Source: Vulcanimicrobiota bacterium | Lineage (GTDB): Bacteria; Vulcanimicrobiota; Vulcanimicrobiia; Vulcanimicrobiales; Vulcanimicrobiaceae | Length of the DNA stretch: 64,000 bases | NCBI GenBank assembly: GCA_003168375.1 | Contig: PMSI01000001.1 | Location: 1,364,001 to 1,428,000 of the forward strand | Reading direction: 5' to 3' | Shown: positions 17,626 through 26,656 of the stretch, piece after piece | Position numbering within the stretch: the stretch's first letter is position 1 | Layout of the letters: each line of letters starts with the position of its first letter | Made by a program: the position numbers and the translations under genes | Notes under the pieces: model-generated | Database searches by the model: none | What the model was told of the DNA's origin: nothing | The model's input: the letters and a program-made list of their open reading frames with translations, nothing else

Positions 17626-18516
17626 CTAGGTGCGGTAGAACTCGATCGTTTTGCGCGTGCCTTCGGCTAGCGGCGTCCGGTGCACGTCCGGGAACACCGC
17701 GTGAAGCGGTGCCTCGTCGAGTTCCGCCGCGAACATCAGCTCCGGTCCCTCCGCGCGCACCTGCGAATCCGGCACCTCGGCACGGATCGCGGCGACGACC
17801 TCGTCGATGCGCGCAAGCTGGCCCTGCAGACTGAACGCGTGCGCGCCGTCCGGCGTGTCGGTCGCGGCGCGGGCGAAGATCCTCGCGACGTCCTCGACGT
17901 AGTCCATCCCGGTTGCGCCGGTGAAGCGAATCGTGTACGGCTGCCCTTCGGCGGCAGCGCGCATCGCGAGCGTCGGGTCGGCCGTCACGCCGATCTCGCG
18001 GCCCGGCCCGTAGACCGTCGACGGCCGGAGCCCGACGCTGCGGATCCCCACATCGTCCCAGTAGGCGCGCGCGTTGCCTTCGTTGCAGGCCTTGTACGCG
18101 CCGTAATGCGTCCGCGGCTCCGGGTGGATCCCGTCGTGCGCGCCGAACACCGCAGCGCTCGAGGCATACGCGATCCCGCGCACGCCGGCGCGTTTCGCCG
18201 CCTCGAACACGTGCAGCGTCCCCAGCACGTTGATGCGCGCGCCGAGTAGCGGGTCCTTGCGTGCCGTCGGGATCAGCACCGCTGCCAAGTGCACCACCCC
18301 GTCGCAACCGTCGACCGCCGCGTCGACGGCCGCGGGATCGGTGATGTCGCCCGTACGGTGTTCCACCTGCCTACTGTGTGTGTCGCCGGCGATCGCGTCG
18401 AACAGCGCGCGCTCGGCGTGGACGTCGAAGGTGCGAACGTCGTGTCCCTGCTCGAACAGCACGCGCGCCGTCCACGCGCCGATGAAGCCCAGCCCACCGG
18501 TGATCAGCACGCGCAT
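17626..18516 (-). CDS. NAD-dependent epimerase/dehydratase family protein
   Basis: Extended SDR of 296 residues. The NAD motif TGGLGFIG is at 6-13, ASSAAVFG holds the active-site Ser region, and YGAYK gives the catalytic Tyr-Lys pair. The length fits uronate dehydrogenases and small sugar epimerases. Its start overlaps the stop of the LarA-like gene by one base (TGATG), placing it last in the operon GntR - LarA-like - epimerase. A role in oxidising or epimerising the sugar acid handled by the cluster is inferred. Confidence 0.88.
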   Translation of the reverse strand: MRVLITGGLGFIGAWTARVLFEQGHDVRTFDVHAERALFDAIAGDTHSRQVEHRTGDITDPAAVDAAVDGCDGVVHLAAVLIPTARKDPLLGARINVLGTLHVFEAAKRAGVRGIAYASSAAVFGAHDGIHPEPRTHYGAYKACNEGNARAYWDDVGIRSVGLRPSTVYGPGREIGVTADPTLAMRAAAEGQPYTIRFTGATGMDYVEDVARIFARAATDTPDGAHAFSLQGQLARIDEVVAAIRAEVPDSQVRAEGPELMFAAELDEAPLHAVFPDVHRTPLAEGTRKTIEFYRT

Positions 18517-19787
18517 CAGGCGAGGACGCCTCCCGGATAGGGCGCCAGGTCATCGTCCGCGAGCATGAGCGCGTCGGTCGGGTCGCCGACCGCATAGCGC
18601 GCGTCGTCGCGCATCGCGGCGAGCGCCGCCTCCGACGCGACGAACGTATCGACGTGCAGCGTATCGCGCACGCGAACGACGCGCGCGTGCGCCGCGTCGG
18701 GGACGCCGGCGGCGTTCAGCGCGTGGCGGATCGCGTCGCGATCGTGCTCGCACACGACCGGTAATCGCACCGCCGCCGGTTGCGCGGCCGTCAGCGCGTT
18801 GAGGTACGTCGCCTCCCAGTCGATCGCGTCGGCCAGCCGGCGCGTGCAGAAGTCGGCCAAGCCGATCCCGGTCGCGTTTCCGTCCGACTCGGCTGAGAGC
18901 TCCCGCACGTACAGCTGATCGATCACCGGTTCGGGCACTTTTTGCGTGCGGCCGTCGACGGCGCGGCCGGTGACGTTTGTATCCATCCCGGTGCCGGAGT
19001 AGTTCTTCCCCATCCGATCGACGATCAGCAGGTCAAGCTCGGCGAACGGCAGCTTCGGCATCAGCTCGCGCGCCTGCCGCAACAGCCGCTCCTCGCCCGC
19101 GACGACGGCGTCCGGGGCGAACGCTTCGAGCGCGTGCGTGCCGCCCCGATTGTCTTCGACGATCGCGAGCCCCGCGACGATCGGCACGCGCGCCATCAGG
19201 AAGCCCGCGACCTCGCGGATGATCGGCTCGTACCCCCAGCGCGCGAACGCCGCGTGGTAGCGCGCCGCGCCGATCGCCTTCCCGAGGCCGATCGCCGTCA
19301 TCTTCAAGAGACCGCTCTCGATCGTTCCGGTGAAGTCGGTGTGCGGCTTGACGCGCCCCACCACGACGATCGCGTCGGCCCGTGCCGCCCGAGCGTCGCA
19401 CGCGACCGCGATCCCGTGCGCGTCCGTCGTGCCGACCTCGATCACGTCCATCTCGCTCTCGATCACCGCGCCGATGCTGTGCTCGCTGACACCGAGGTGC
19501 GCGAGCATCGCGCGCTGCCCGGCGCCCGTTCCGCCGCCGTGCGAGCCCATCGTGGCGACCAGGAACGGCACGGCGCCCGCTTCGCGGACGGCGTCGCACG
19601 CGCCGCGCAGGACCGCGTCGATGCGCGCGATACCGCGGCTTCCCGCAGTGATCGCGACGCGCGCGCCGGGCCGCAGCCGCGCGCGCGCCAGGACCGGCGC
19701 GAGCGTTGCGCATGCGGCGCCGGCGACGTCGGCGATCGCGTCCGCTTCCAAGGTGTCGCGGACGAGGCGTGCGTCGATCGTTGTCAT
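18516..19787 (-). CDS. LarA-like (DUF2088) racemase/epimerase
   Basis: Protein of 423 residues related to lactate racemase LarA; homologues racemise or epimerise alpha-hydroxy acids, including some aldonates. The N-terminal segment VATMGSHGGGTGAGQ carries the His-containing loop, and VVGRVKPHTDFTG with LLKMTAIGLGK are in the cofactor/substrate region. LarA enzymes depend on a nickel-pincer nucleotide made by LarB, LarC and LarE, none of which is in this window. It overlaps GntR by 4 bp (ATGA) and the epimerase by 1 bp, so the three form one operon. Confidence 0.82.
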   Translation of the reverse strand: MTTIDARLVRDTLEADAIADVAGAACATLAPVLARARLRPGARVAITAGSRGIARIDAVLRGACDAVREAGAVPFLVATMGSHGGGTGAGQRAMLAHLGVSEHSIGAVIESEMDVIEVGTTDAHGIAVACDARAARADAIVVVGRVKPHTDFTGTIESGLLKMTAIGLGKAIGAARYHAAFARWGYEPIIREVAGFLMARVPIVAGLAIVEDNRGGTHALEAFAPDAVVAGEERLLRQARELMPKLPFAELDLLIVDRMGKNYSGTGMDTNVTGRAVDGRTQKVPEPVIDQLYVRELSAESDGNATGIGLADFCTRRLADAIDWEATYLNALTAAQPAAVRLPVVCEHDRDAIRHALNAAGVPDAAHARVVRVRDTLHVDTFVASEAALAAMRDDARYAVGDPTDALMLADDDLAPYPGGVLA

Positions 19788-20494
19788 GGAGCCTCCGTGA
19801 TCGAGATGATGTCGCGCTGGGTCTGTTCGAGATGCTCGCGCATCGCGGCGCGCGCGCCGGCGGCGTCGCGCCGCGACACCGCGGCGGCGATCGCCTCGTG
19901 CTCGGCGAGTGCGCGCGTGAGCACGCCCGGGATCGCGTCGGTAAGTGCCTGCGAGAACGACAGCAGCTCGTGCATCGGTTGCGTCATGCGTTCGAGGACG
20001 CGGTTGCGCGCCGCGCGCAGCAGGGTCAGGTGGAAGCTGGAGTCACCGATGACGAAGCGGGCCGGATCGCCGATCGCGTCGCGCATGAGCCGCAGCGCCG
20101 CTTCGAGGGCGTCGCGTTCGCCGGCCGTGGCGCGCTCGGCGGCGAGGGCGGCGACCTCGCACTCGACGATCGTCCGCGCCTCGAGCAAGTCGTGCAGTAC
20201 CGCCGCACTCGAACCGCGACCGCGCAGCGCGCCGAGGATCGACGGGTCGAGCGGGTCCCACCGGTCGGGCGCCGTGACCCGCGTCCCCGACCCGTGCCGA
20301 ACCTCGATCAGGCCTTTCTCGCCCAGCACTCGCAGCGCTTCGCGCACGACCGACCGGGACACGCCAAACCGCGCGCCCATCTCGGGCTCGGTCGGCAACA
20401 GGCTGCCGGGGGCCAGCTCGCCGCTCGCGATCATCGGCACGAGCGCATCGACGACGTGCGCGTGGAGGCGCCGCTGAACCCCGATCGCGTCCAT
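19784..20494 (-). CDS. GntR family regulator, FadR subfamily
   Basis: Regulator of 236 residues. The winged helix (about 10-75) reads LLPTEPEMGARFGVSRSVVR followed by LRVLGEKGLIEV and a GSGTRV wing. The C-terminal FCD domain has the metal/ligand-binding pattern FHLTLLRAARN, then HEL and EHEAI with a late His. FadR-type regulators usually sense an organic or sugar acid. It heads the operon to the left and diverges from the UxaA-type dehydratase. The 44-bp gap contains AGTTGTCCGATGACCT, a poor palindrome that might be its operator. Confidence 0.9.
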   Translation of the reverse strand: MDAIGVQRRLHAHVVDALVPMIASGELAPGSLLPTEPEMGARFGVSRSVVREALRVLGEKGLIEVRHGSGTRVTAPDRWDPLDPSILGALRGRGSSAAVLHDLLEARTIVECEVAALAAERATAGERDALEAALRLMRDAIGDPARFVIGDSSFHLTLLRAARNRVLERMTQPMHELLSFSQALTDAIPGVLTRALAEHEAIAAAVSRRDAAGARAAMREHLEQTQRDIISITEAP

Positions 20495-20538
20495 GGCGGC
20501 AGGAGTTGTCCGATGACCTGACGATTCCTAGCGCGCAC

Positions 20539-20865
20539 ATGCCGCTTTCGGAGGATGGCGCCGCCCTGCGCTTGATGGACGACGACGATGTCGCGGTCGC
20601 CTTGCGGCCGCTTGCAGCGGGCGCCTCCGTCCGCTTCGGGGGCGGGCCCGGAGTCAGCCTCGCGACGGCGATCCCGACCGGCCATAAGTTCGCGACGCGT
20701 CCGATCGCAGGCGGAGCGCTGATCCGCAAGTACGGTCAGGTCATCGGCCGCGCGACTGGACCGATCGCGGCCGGCGAGCACGTCCACGTCCACAACGTCG
20801 AAGGCACCCGCGGTCGCGGCGACCTCGCTGAGCCCTTCGACAAGCTCAGGATGACACGAGCATGA
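20539..20865 (+). CDS. UxaA-type dehydratase, small (SAF domain) subunit
   Basis: Protein of about 108 residues covering the N-terminal SAF domain of altronate/galactarate dehydratases: RLMDDDDVAVALRPLAAG, GGALIRKYGQVIG, AGEHVHVHNVEG. In UxaA and GarD this domain is fused to the large domain; here it is a separate gene, as in two-subunit members (including sulfolactate sulfo-lyase SuyAB). ATG20539 is chosen; a TTG at 20506 next to AGGAG is possible but too close to it. The last residues (EPFDKLRMTRA) are encoded by a dispersed repeat copy. Confidence 0.75.
   Translation: MPLSEDGAALRLMDDDDVAVALRPLAAGASVRFGGGPGVSLATAIPTGHKFATRPIAGGALIRKYGQVIGRATGPIAAGEHVHVHNVEGTRGRGDLAEPFDKLRMTRA
20833..20856 (-). 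repeat. Dispersed 24-bp repeat, copy 4, coding the small UxaA subunit C-terminus
   Basis: On the plus strand CCCTTCGACAAGCTCAGG is followed by ATGACA, the reverse complement of copy 3. It encodes the last residues before the stop of the small subunit, outside the conserved SAF domain. Confidence 0.85.
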
Positions 20866-22025
20866 GCGATCGTACCTTCCTGGGCTACAAGCGCGCGAAC
20901 GGCACCGTCGGCGTGCGCAATCACGTCGTCGTGCTGCCCTCGGTGATGTGCGCGAACCACGTCGTCGAGCTGATCGGACGCAAGGTGCCCGACGTGATCA
21001 CGATCGGGCACCCCACCGGGTGTTCACAAGTCGGCGCCGACTTCGAGCAGACGAAGCGCACGATGGCCGGGTTCGCGGCGAATCCCAACGTCGCCGCGGT
21101 CCTCATCGTCGGACTCGGTTGCGAGACGAACGAGTCGAAGGCGCTCGCCGAAGAGATCGCCGCGCGCGGCCAGCGCGTGGAAGTGATCGGGATTCAGGAG
21201 TCGGGCGGAACGACCGAGACGATCGCGCGCGGCGTCGCGATCGCGCAGGGACTGCTGCGCGAAGCGGCGGCGCACGAACGGACCGAGTGCCCGGTCAGTG
21301 CGCTGATCGTCGGCACGGAGTGCGGCGGGAGCGACGGCTTCTCGGGGATCACCGCGAACCCGGCGCTCGGCTACACCAGCGACCGCATCGTCGCGGAAGG
21401 CGGCACGGTGATCCTGGCCGAGGTCCCCGAGCTGGTTGGCGCGGAGCATTTGCTCGCCGCCCGCGCCACCGAGCCGGTTGCCGCGAAACTCTACGAGATG
21501 ATCGAGCGCGTCGAAGCGCGAGCGCGCGCGATGCACGTCGACATTCGCGGCGGAAACCCAACCCAGGGCAACATCGCCGGCGGTCTGACGACGATCGAAG
21601 AGAAGTCGCTCGGCGCCGCGTACAAGGGCGGCTCGACGGCGTTGCGCGAGGTCGTCGAGTATGCGGAGCGTCCCAGCGAACGCGGGTTGGTCGTGATGGA
21701 TACGCCGGGTCAGGACATCGAGCAGCTCACCGGGATGATCGCCGGCGGCGCGCAGGTCGTCGTGTTCACCACCGGGCGCGGGACGCCGACCGGCTCGCCG
21801 ATTGCGCCGGTGATCAAGGTGGCGACCAACACGACGATGTTCGAGCGGATGCGCGAGAACATGGACGTCAACGCCGGCACGATCGTCGACGGGTCGCGCA
21901 CGCTGGAGCAAGTCGGCGACGAGATCTTCGATTGGATCATCGAGGCGGCCAACGGCCGCGAGCCCGCGGCGGAAGCGCTCGGCTTCCGCGATTTCGCGAT
22001 CAACCGCATCGGCCCGTCGTTCTAG
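20862..22025 (+). CDS. UxaA-type dehydratase, large subunit
   Basis: Protein of 387 residues matching the C-terminal catalytic domain of altronate/galactarate dehydratases: start GYKRANGTVGVRNHVVVLP, then HPTGCSQ, GLGCETNE, GTECGGSDGFSGITANPALGY and a late TGRGTPTGSPIAPVIKV. The conserved Cys residues probably hold a metal. It dehydrates a hexonate or related acid, or eliminates sulfite if it is SuyB-like; sequence alone does not decide. Its ATG overlaps the small subunit stop (ATGA), indicating a two-subunit enzyme. The Liv importer begins 37 bp after its stop and may bring in the substrate. Confidence 0.87.
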   Translation: MSDRTFLGYKRANGTVGVRNHVVVLPSVMCANHVVELIGRKVPDVITIGHPTGCSQVGADFEQTKRTMAGFAANPNVAAVLIVGLGCETNESKALAEEIAARGQRVEVIGIQESGGTTETIARGVAIAQGLLREAAAHERTECPVSALIVGTECGGSDGFSGITANPALGYTSDRIVAEGGTVILAEVPELVGAEHLLAARATEPVAAKLYEMIERVEARARAMHVDIRGGNPTQGNIAGGLTTIEEKSLGAAYKGGSTALREVVEYAERPSERGLVVMDTPGQDIEQLTGMIAGGAQVVVFTTGRGTPTGSPIAPVIKVATNTTMFERMRENMDVNAGTIVDGSRTLEQVGDEIFDWIIEAANGREPAAEALGFRDFAINRIGPSF

Positions 22026-22062
22026 CGGCGGAGCCCGTCTGATTCTGAAAGGAACCCGCACC

Positions 22063-23220
22063 GTGAGACTCGACCGGAAGAACTTTCTTGCGACGACGGG
22101 GGCCGCGGCGGCGGGCGCCGCGATCGGCTTCCCCGCGATCGTGGGCGCTGCGCCCGAGCCGATTCGACTCGGAACGATCCCATGCCTGACGGGCTCGAAC
22201 GCGCTGCTCGGCCAACAGGAGCACGAAGGAGCCGCGCTGGCAGTCGAAGAGATCAACGCGCGACCCGACAAGGTGTACGGCGGCCGCCCGTTCGAGATCG
22301 TCGAAGAAGACGCGACGAACGACAATCAATCGGCCGTGTCGGCCCTGAACAAGCTGCTCGGCGAGAACGTCGTCGCGATCGTGTGTCCGGTGCTCTCGAC
22401 CCAGATTCAGGCGATGGCTCCGGTGATGAAGACGCACGAGATTCCCTGGATGACCGGCGGGACGGCCGTGAAGAACACTCAGCTCGGCGTTCCGGGGATG
22501 TTCCGGCTGCGCGGTTCGGACGGCATCACCGGCGCGGGCATGACGAACTTCGCCGTGAAGGACAAGAAGGGGAAGAAGATCGCGATCCTGCACGCCAGCG
22601 ACGCGTTCGGCGTCGGCGGCGCCGATCAGATCGTCCAGAGTCTGAAGAAGTTGGGGATGGAGCCCGTCGCCAACGAGCAGTATCCGAAGGACGCCAAAGA
22701 TTTCACGGCCGAGATCCTCAAGATCAAGCAGGCGGCGCCGGACGTCGTTTTGATGTACATCCAGAACCCGAGCGACACCGCGATCATTTTGAAACAGGTC
22801 CATTCGCTCGCTCTCAACGTTCCGATCGTCGGCTCGCCCTCGCTCGGAAACCAGACCGCGATGGAGGTCGCCGGCAAGGACGCGTACGGGACCTACTGCG
22901 CCGTCGACTTCATCGTCGGCTTCAACTCGAACGTCGCGACGCACTTCCTAACGTCGTTCTTTCGCAAGTACCATCACCTGCCCGACGTCGGAACCGGCTC
23001 CGGTTGGGTCTACGACGCGGTATACATGCTCGCCGACACGTACAAGAAACAGAAGGGAACCGATCCGAAGCAGACGATCGCGTCGCTGAAGGGGATCAAG
23101 AATTGGGACGGTGTCCTGGGGACGTTCAGCGCCGACGCCGAGGGCAACATGGTGCACTCCGTCTCGATCGGCCAGAATCAAGACGGTAAGCTGCACCTCG
23201 TCAAGAAGGTCTCCGGCTGA
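22063..23220 (+). CDS. Branched-chain-type ABC substrate-binding protein (LivK-like), system 1
   Basis: Periplasmic binding protein of 385 residues, type I fold. An Ala-rich signal region (1-30, KNFLATTGAAAAGAA) is followed by IRLGTIPCLTGSNALLG, the normal start of LivK-type mature proteins, then AILHASDAFGVGGADQIV. The start is a GTG with AAAGGA 9 nt upstream. Ligand unknown: this family binds amino acids, amides, aromatic acids and others. Following UxaA-type genes by 37 bp suggests an organic or sugar acid. It overlaps the LivH start by one base (TGATG). Confidence 0.88.
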   Translation: MRLDRKNFLATTGAAAAGAAIGFPAIVGAAPEPIRLGTIPCLTGSNALLGQQEHEGAALAVEEINARPDKVYGGRPFEIVEEDATNDNQSAVSALNKLLGENVVAIVCPVLSTQIQAMAPVMKTHEIPWMTGGTAVKNTQLGVPGMFRLRGSDGITGAGMTNFAVKDKKGKKIAILHASDAFGVGGADQIVQSLKKLGMEPVANEQYPKDAKDFTAEILKIKQAAPDVVLMYIQNPSDTAIILKQVHSLALNVPIVGSPSLGNQTAMEVAGKDAYGTYCAVDFIVGFNSNVATHFLTSFFRKYHHLPDVGTGSGWVYDAVYMLADTYKKQKGTDPKQTIASLKGIKNWDGVLGTFSADAEGNMVHSVSIGQNQDGKLHLVKKVSG

Positions 23221-24137
23221 TGCACTTCGACCCGGTCGCCAACATGCAGCTGCTGGTCAGCGGTCTGGCGTTCGGGTCGATCTACGCGCTCGTCGCGCTC
23301 GGGTTCGTGCTGATCTACAACGCGGTCGGCGTGGTGAACTTCGCCCAGGGCGAGTTCGTCATGTTCCCCTCGTACATTGCGGTGACGTTCCTGCTGCCGG
23401 CGATCACGGTGTTCGGCACGGTCGTGCACTGGCAGTTGCCGATCGTCGGCGTGTACCTGCTCGTGCTCGTGCTCATGGTTGGCTTCGGGCTGCTGTTCAA
23501 CCGGATTGCCTACCACCCGCTGCGCGATCGAGGTTGGATGCCGGTCGTCATCTCGACGATCGGCGTCTCGATCTTCCTGCGAAACGCAGCGCAAATGATC
23601 TGGGGCAGCCAACCCATCGTGATGCCGAGCCTCTTTGCGGTGGATACGATCTCGGTCGGTCCGCTCCACATCCGCCCGCAGGACTTGCTGATCATCGGCG
23701 TCACCGCGGTGCTGATCGCCTTCCAGTTCTTCTTGTTCGAGCGCACGACGCTCGGCAAGCAGATGCGGGCCACCGCCCAGGACCGCGCCACCGCGCGGCT
23801 GGTCGGTGTCCGGGTCGGCCGCATCGTCGCGATCACCTTCGTCTACAGCGCGCTGCTCGGCACGATCTCCGGGCTCCTCGTCGCGCCGCTCTTCACGGTC
23901 ACCAAGGAGATGGGCGCGCTCATCGCGCTCAAAGCGTTCGCGGCGAGCATCGTCGGCGGCTTCGGCAGCATCCCCGGCGCGATCGTGGGCGGGCTTGCGA
24001 TCGGGGTGATCGAAACGTTCGGCGGATTCTACATCTCGTCGGCCTACGTCGACGCGATCGCGTTCATCATCCTGATCAGCGTGCTGCTCGTGCGCCCGCA
24101 GGGCCTGTTCGGCGAACGCGTGGCGGAGAAGGCGTAG
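23220..24137 (+). CDS. Branched-chain-type ABC permease LivH, system 1
   Basis: Inner-membrane permease of 305 residues with about eight hydrophobic segments. LivH features include GLAFGSIYALVALGFVLIYNAVGVVNFAQGEF at the N-terminus and FAASIVGGFGSIPGAIVGG near the C-terminus (the coupling region). It forms a heterodimer with the following LivM. Genes in this operon overlap by one to eleven bases. Confidence 0.92.
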   Translation: MHFDPVANMQLLVSGLAFGSIYALVALGFVLIYNAVGVVNFAQGEFVMFPSYIAVTFLLPAITVFGTVVHWQLPIVGVYLLVLVLMVGFGLLFNRIAYHPLRDRGWMPVVISTIGVSIFLRNAAQMIWGSQPIVMPSLFAVDTISVGPLHIRPQDLLIIGVTAVLIAFQFFLFERTTLGKQMRATAQDRATARLVGVRVGRIVAITFVYSALLGTISGLLVAPLFTVTKEMGALIALKAFAASIVGGFGSIPGAIVGGLAIGVIETFGGFYISSAYVDAIAFIILISVLLVRPQGLFGERVAEKA

Positions 24138-25105
24138 TGACCCTTCGCCACGCTGAGCGAAAGTGGGCGGCGCTCGCCGGGCTCGTCTTCGTCCTCGCGC
24201 TGTTGCCGGCGTTCGTGCATTCGGACTATCTGCTCAGCCTGTTCGACACGGCTGGGATCTATGCGATCGTGGTGATGGGGCTGGGGATCCTGCTCGGCTT
24301 CGCCGGTCAGCTCTCGCTCGCCCAAGCTGCCTTTCTGGGGATCGGGGCGTACACGTCGGGTTGGCTCACCACGCATCTCGGCTGGTCGGCGTGGCCGTCG
24401 ATGGGAGCCGCGATGGCGCTGAGTGCGATGGTCGGATTGGCGGTCGGCTATCCGTGCCTGCGCCTCTCGGGCCACTATCTCGCGCTGGCGACGATCGGCT
24501 TCGGCATCATCACCCAGCTCGTGCTGATCAACTGGAAGAGCGTCACCAACGGCAGCGACGGGATGGGCAACATCCCCGCGCCGCAGATCGGGTCCTTCGT
24601 CTTCGACAGCTACGCCCGGTACTATTACATCGTCCTCGTCGCCGTGTTGGCATGCGCGTACGTGGCGTGGCGAATCAAGACGACGCGGGTCGGCCGCGCG
24701 CTCGAAGCGATCCGCGAGAACGAGATCGCCGCGCGTGCGACCGGGATCGACGCCACGCGGTACAAGATCATCGCCTTCGTACTGGCCGGCGCGTACGCGG
24801 GGCTCGCCGGCAGCCTGTTGGCCCACATGACGAAGTTCATCAGCCCCGACTCGTACTCGTTCGATCAGTCGGTGGTGTTCCTCGTGATGCTCATCGTCGG
24901 CGGTTCGGCGTCGATTAGCGGCGCGATTCTGGGCGCGGTGCTGCTGTGGTTCTTGCCCGAGGTCTTACGGCCGCTGAAGACGTCGTACATCATGGTGTAC
25001 GGCGCTGCCGTCGTCGCGATGATCGTCTTCATGCCCCGCGGTCTGGTCGGTTTGCTCGAAACGCTGCGGTCGCGCTTCGTGCGCCGGCGGCCGGACGCGG
25101 CATGA
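24137..25105 (+). CDS. Branched-chain-type ABC permease LivM, system 1
   Basis: Second permease, 322 residues, with the LivM signature GFAGQLSLAQAAFLGIGAY and IRENEIAARATGID in a cytoplasmic loop. GTG24137 overlaps the LivH stop by one base (TAGTG). The N-terminal coding stretch GACCCTTCGCCACGCTGAGCG vaguely resembles the dispersed repeat but is too divergent to count. Confidence 0.9.
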   Translation: MTLRHAERKWAALAGLVFVLALLPAFVHSDYLLSLFDTAGIYAIVVMGLGILLGFAGQLSLAQAAFLGIGAYTSGWLTTHLGWSAWPSMGAAMALSAMVGLAVGYPCLRLSGHYLALATIGFGIITQLVLINWKSVTNGSDGMGNIPAPQIGSFVFDSYARYYYIVLVAVLACAYVAWRIKTTRVGRALEAIRENEIAARATGIDATRYKIIAFVLAGAYAGLAGSLLAHMTKFISPDSYSFDQSVVFLVMLIVGGSASISGAILGAVLLWFLPEVLRPLKTSYIMVYGAAVVAMIVFMPRGLVGLLETLRSRFVRRRPDAA

Positions 25106-25905
25106 GCAGCGCCGACGACGTCGCGGCGGCGGCGAGCGGCCTGCTCGAGGTGCGCGGCCTGGTGAAGCGTTTCGGCGGCGTCACGGCCGTGAACGCGCTC
25201 AACATGACCGTGCGGGCGGGCGACGTTCACGCGCTCATCGGGCCGAACGGTTCCGGCAAGACGACCACGCTCAACGTGATCTCGGCGCTGTACCGCGCCG
25301 ACGGCGGCTCGATCCGCTTCGACGGCGGCGAGCTGGCCGGGCTTCCCGCGCACGCGATCGCCCGGCTCGGCGTCGCTCGCACGTTCCAGAACATTCGGTT
25401 GTTCGGCGACCTGAGCGTCGTCGAGAACGTGATGATCGGCCGCCATGTCCGCACGCGCGTCGGCTTCATCGGCGCGTTGCTTCCGGGCGGTGCGACTGCG
25501 CGCGAGGAGCGCGAGACGCGCGAGAAGGCGCACGAGCTGCTGCGCTTCGTCGGGCTCGAGCCCGTCGCCGGTCTCCCAGCCCGCAGCCTGCCGTACGGTG
25601 ACCAGCGGCGCGTCGAGATCGCGCGCGCGCTGGCGAGCGAGCCGCGCTTGCTGCTGCTCGACGAACCGGCTGCCGGGATGAACCCGGCCGAGACCGATAC
25701 GCTGGTCGCGCTGCTGCGCAGCATCCGCGAGCGGGGGACCACGCTGCTCCTGATCGAGCACGACATGAACCTCGTGATGTCGGTGAGCGACCGCATCACC
25801 GTCCTCAACTTCGGCCAGCACATCGCCGAAGGCCCGCCGGCCGAGATCGCCCGCAACCCCGACGTCATCACCGCGTACCTCGGGGGGACGCTCGATGCTG
25901 CTTGA
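25102..25905 (+). CDS. Branched-chain-type ABC ATPase LivG, system 1
   Basis: ATPase of 267 residues: Walker A GPNGSGKTT at 47-55, the LivG-specific RTFQNIRLF, signature LPYGDQRRVEIARAL, Walker B LLLLDEPAAGMNP and H-loop LIEHDMNLV. Its ATG overlaps the LivM stop (ATGA). Confidence 0.93.
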   Translation: MSSADDVAAAASGLLEVRGLVKRFGGVTAVNALNMTVRAGDVHALIGPNGSGKTTTLNVISALYRADGGSIRFDGGELAGLPAHAIARLGVARTFQNIRLFGDLSVVENVMIGRHVRTRVGFIGALLPGGATAREERETREKAHELLRFVGLEPVAGLPARSLPYGDQRRVEIARALASEPRLLLLDEPAAGMNPAETDTLVALLRSIRERGTTLLLIEHDMNLVMSVSDRITVLNFGQHIAEGPPAEIARNPDVITAYLGGTLDAA

Positions 25906-26629
25906 GATCGAGGGGCTCGTCGCGCGCTACGGCGCGGTTGAAGCGCTGCACGGCATCTCGCTCGACGTCGCCGAAGGCGAGATCGTCTCGCTGCTCGGCG
26001 CGAACGGGGCGGGCAAGAGCACCACGCTCAAGGTGATCTCGCGCGTAATCGCGCCGGCCGCGGGCGAGGTGCGCTTCGACGGGCGTTCGCTCGACGGGCT
26101 CGATCCCGAGGACGTCGTCGCGCTTGGGATCGCGCACGTCCCCGAAGGCCGCCGCATCTTTCCGGGGCTCACCGTGCTCGACAATCTGCGTCTCGGCGCG
26201 ACCGCGCGGCGCGCGCGCCGCGTCGAGATCGAGCGCGACGTGGACGAAGTTCTGACGATCTTCCCGAAGCTGCGCGGGCTCGCCGCGAAGCTGGGCTGGA
26301 CGCTCTCCGGCGGCGAGCAGCAAATGCTCGCGATCGCGCGCGGGCTGATGGCGCGCCCGAAGCTGCTGCTCCTCGACGAGCCCTCGCTGGGGCTCGCGCC
26401 GCTGGTGGTCAAGGACGTGATGGAGACGATCGCGCGGATCGCGCGTGCCGGAACGACCGTGCTCCTGGTCGAGCAGAACGCTCACCTCGCGCTGCAGATC
26501 GCGCGCCGCGCCTACGTTCTGGAGACGGGACGCGTCGCGCTCAGCGGCGATGCCGGAACGCTCCTCCAGAGCGAAGAGATGCGCGCCGCCTACCTCGGCA
26601 GCGCCGTCCGCGTCGCCGCCTCGACGTAG
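25895..26629 (+). CDS. Branched-chain-type ABC ATPase LivF, system 1
   Basis: ATPase of 244 residues: Walker A GANGAGKST, LivF-typical HVPEGRRIFPGLTV, signature LSGGEQQMLAIARGL, Walker B LLLDEPSLGLAP and VEQNAHLAL at the H-loop. It overlaps LivG by 11 bp and completes the K-H-M-G-F operon. Confidence 0.93.
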   Translation: MLLEIEGLVARYGAVEALHGISLDVAEGEIVSLLGANGAGKSTTLKVISRVIAPAAGEVRFDGRSLDGLDPEDVVALGIAHVPEGRRIFPGLTVLDNLRLGATARRARRVEIERDVDEVLTIFPKLRGLAAKLGWTLSGGEQQMLAIARGLMARPKLLLLDEPSLGLAPLVVKDVMETIARIARAGTTVLLVEQNAHLALQIARRAYVLETGRVALSGDAGTLLQSEEMRAAYLGSAVRVAAST

Positions 26630-26650
26630 CGCTCGCTTTCAGAGTAGAAT
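26621..26650 (+). promoter_or_regulatory. Candidate promoter for a leaderless small gene
   Basis: TCGACG (26621-26626) and TAGAAT (26645-26650) are 18 bp apart, and TAGAAT is followed by six bases and then ATG26657. No ribosome site precedes that ATG. The transcript would begin at or next to the start codon. The -35 overlaps the end of livF. Confidence 0.4.
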
Positions 26651-26656
26651 GAACGC

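Noticed and set aside
24137-24165. Possible repeat copy at the start of livM
   Set aside because: Only scattered matches to the consensus (GACCCTTCGCCACGCTGAGCG); too divergent to call.
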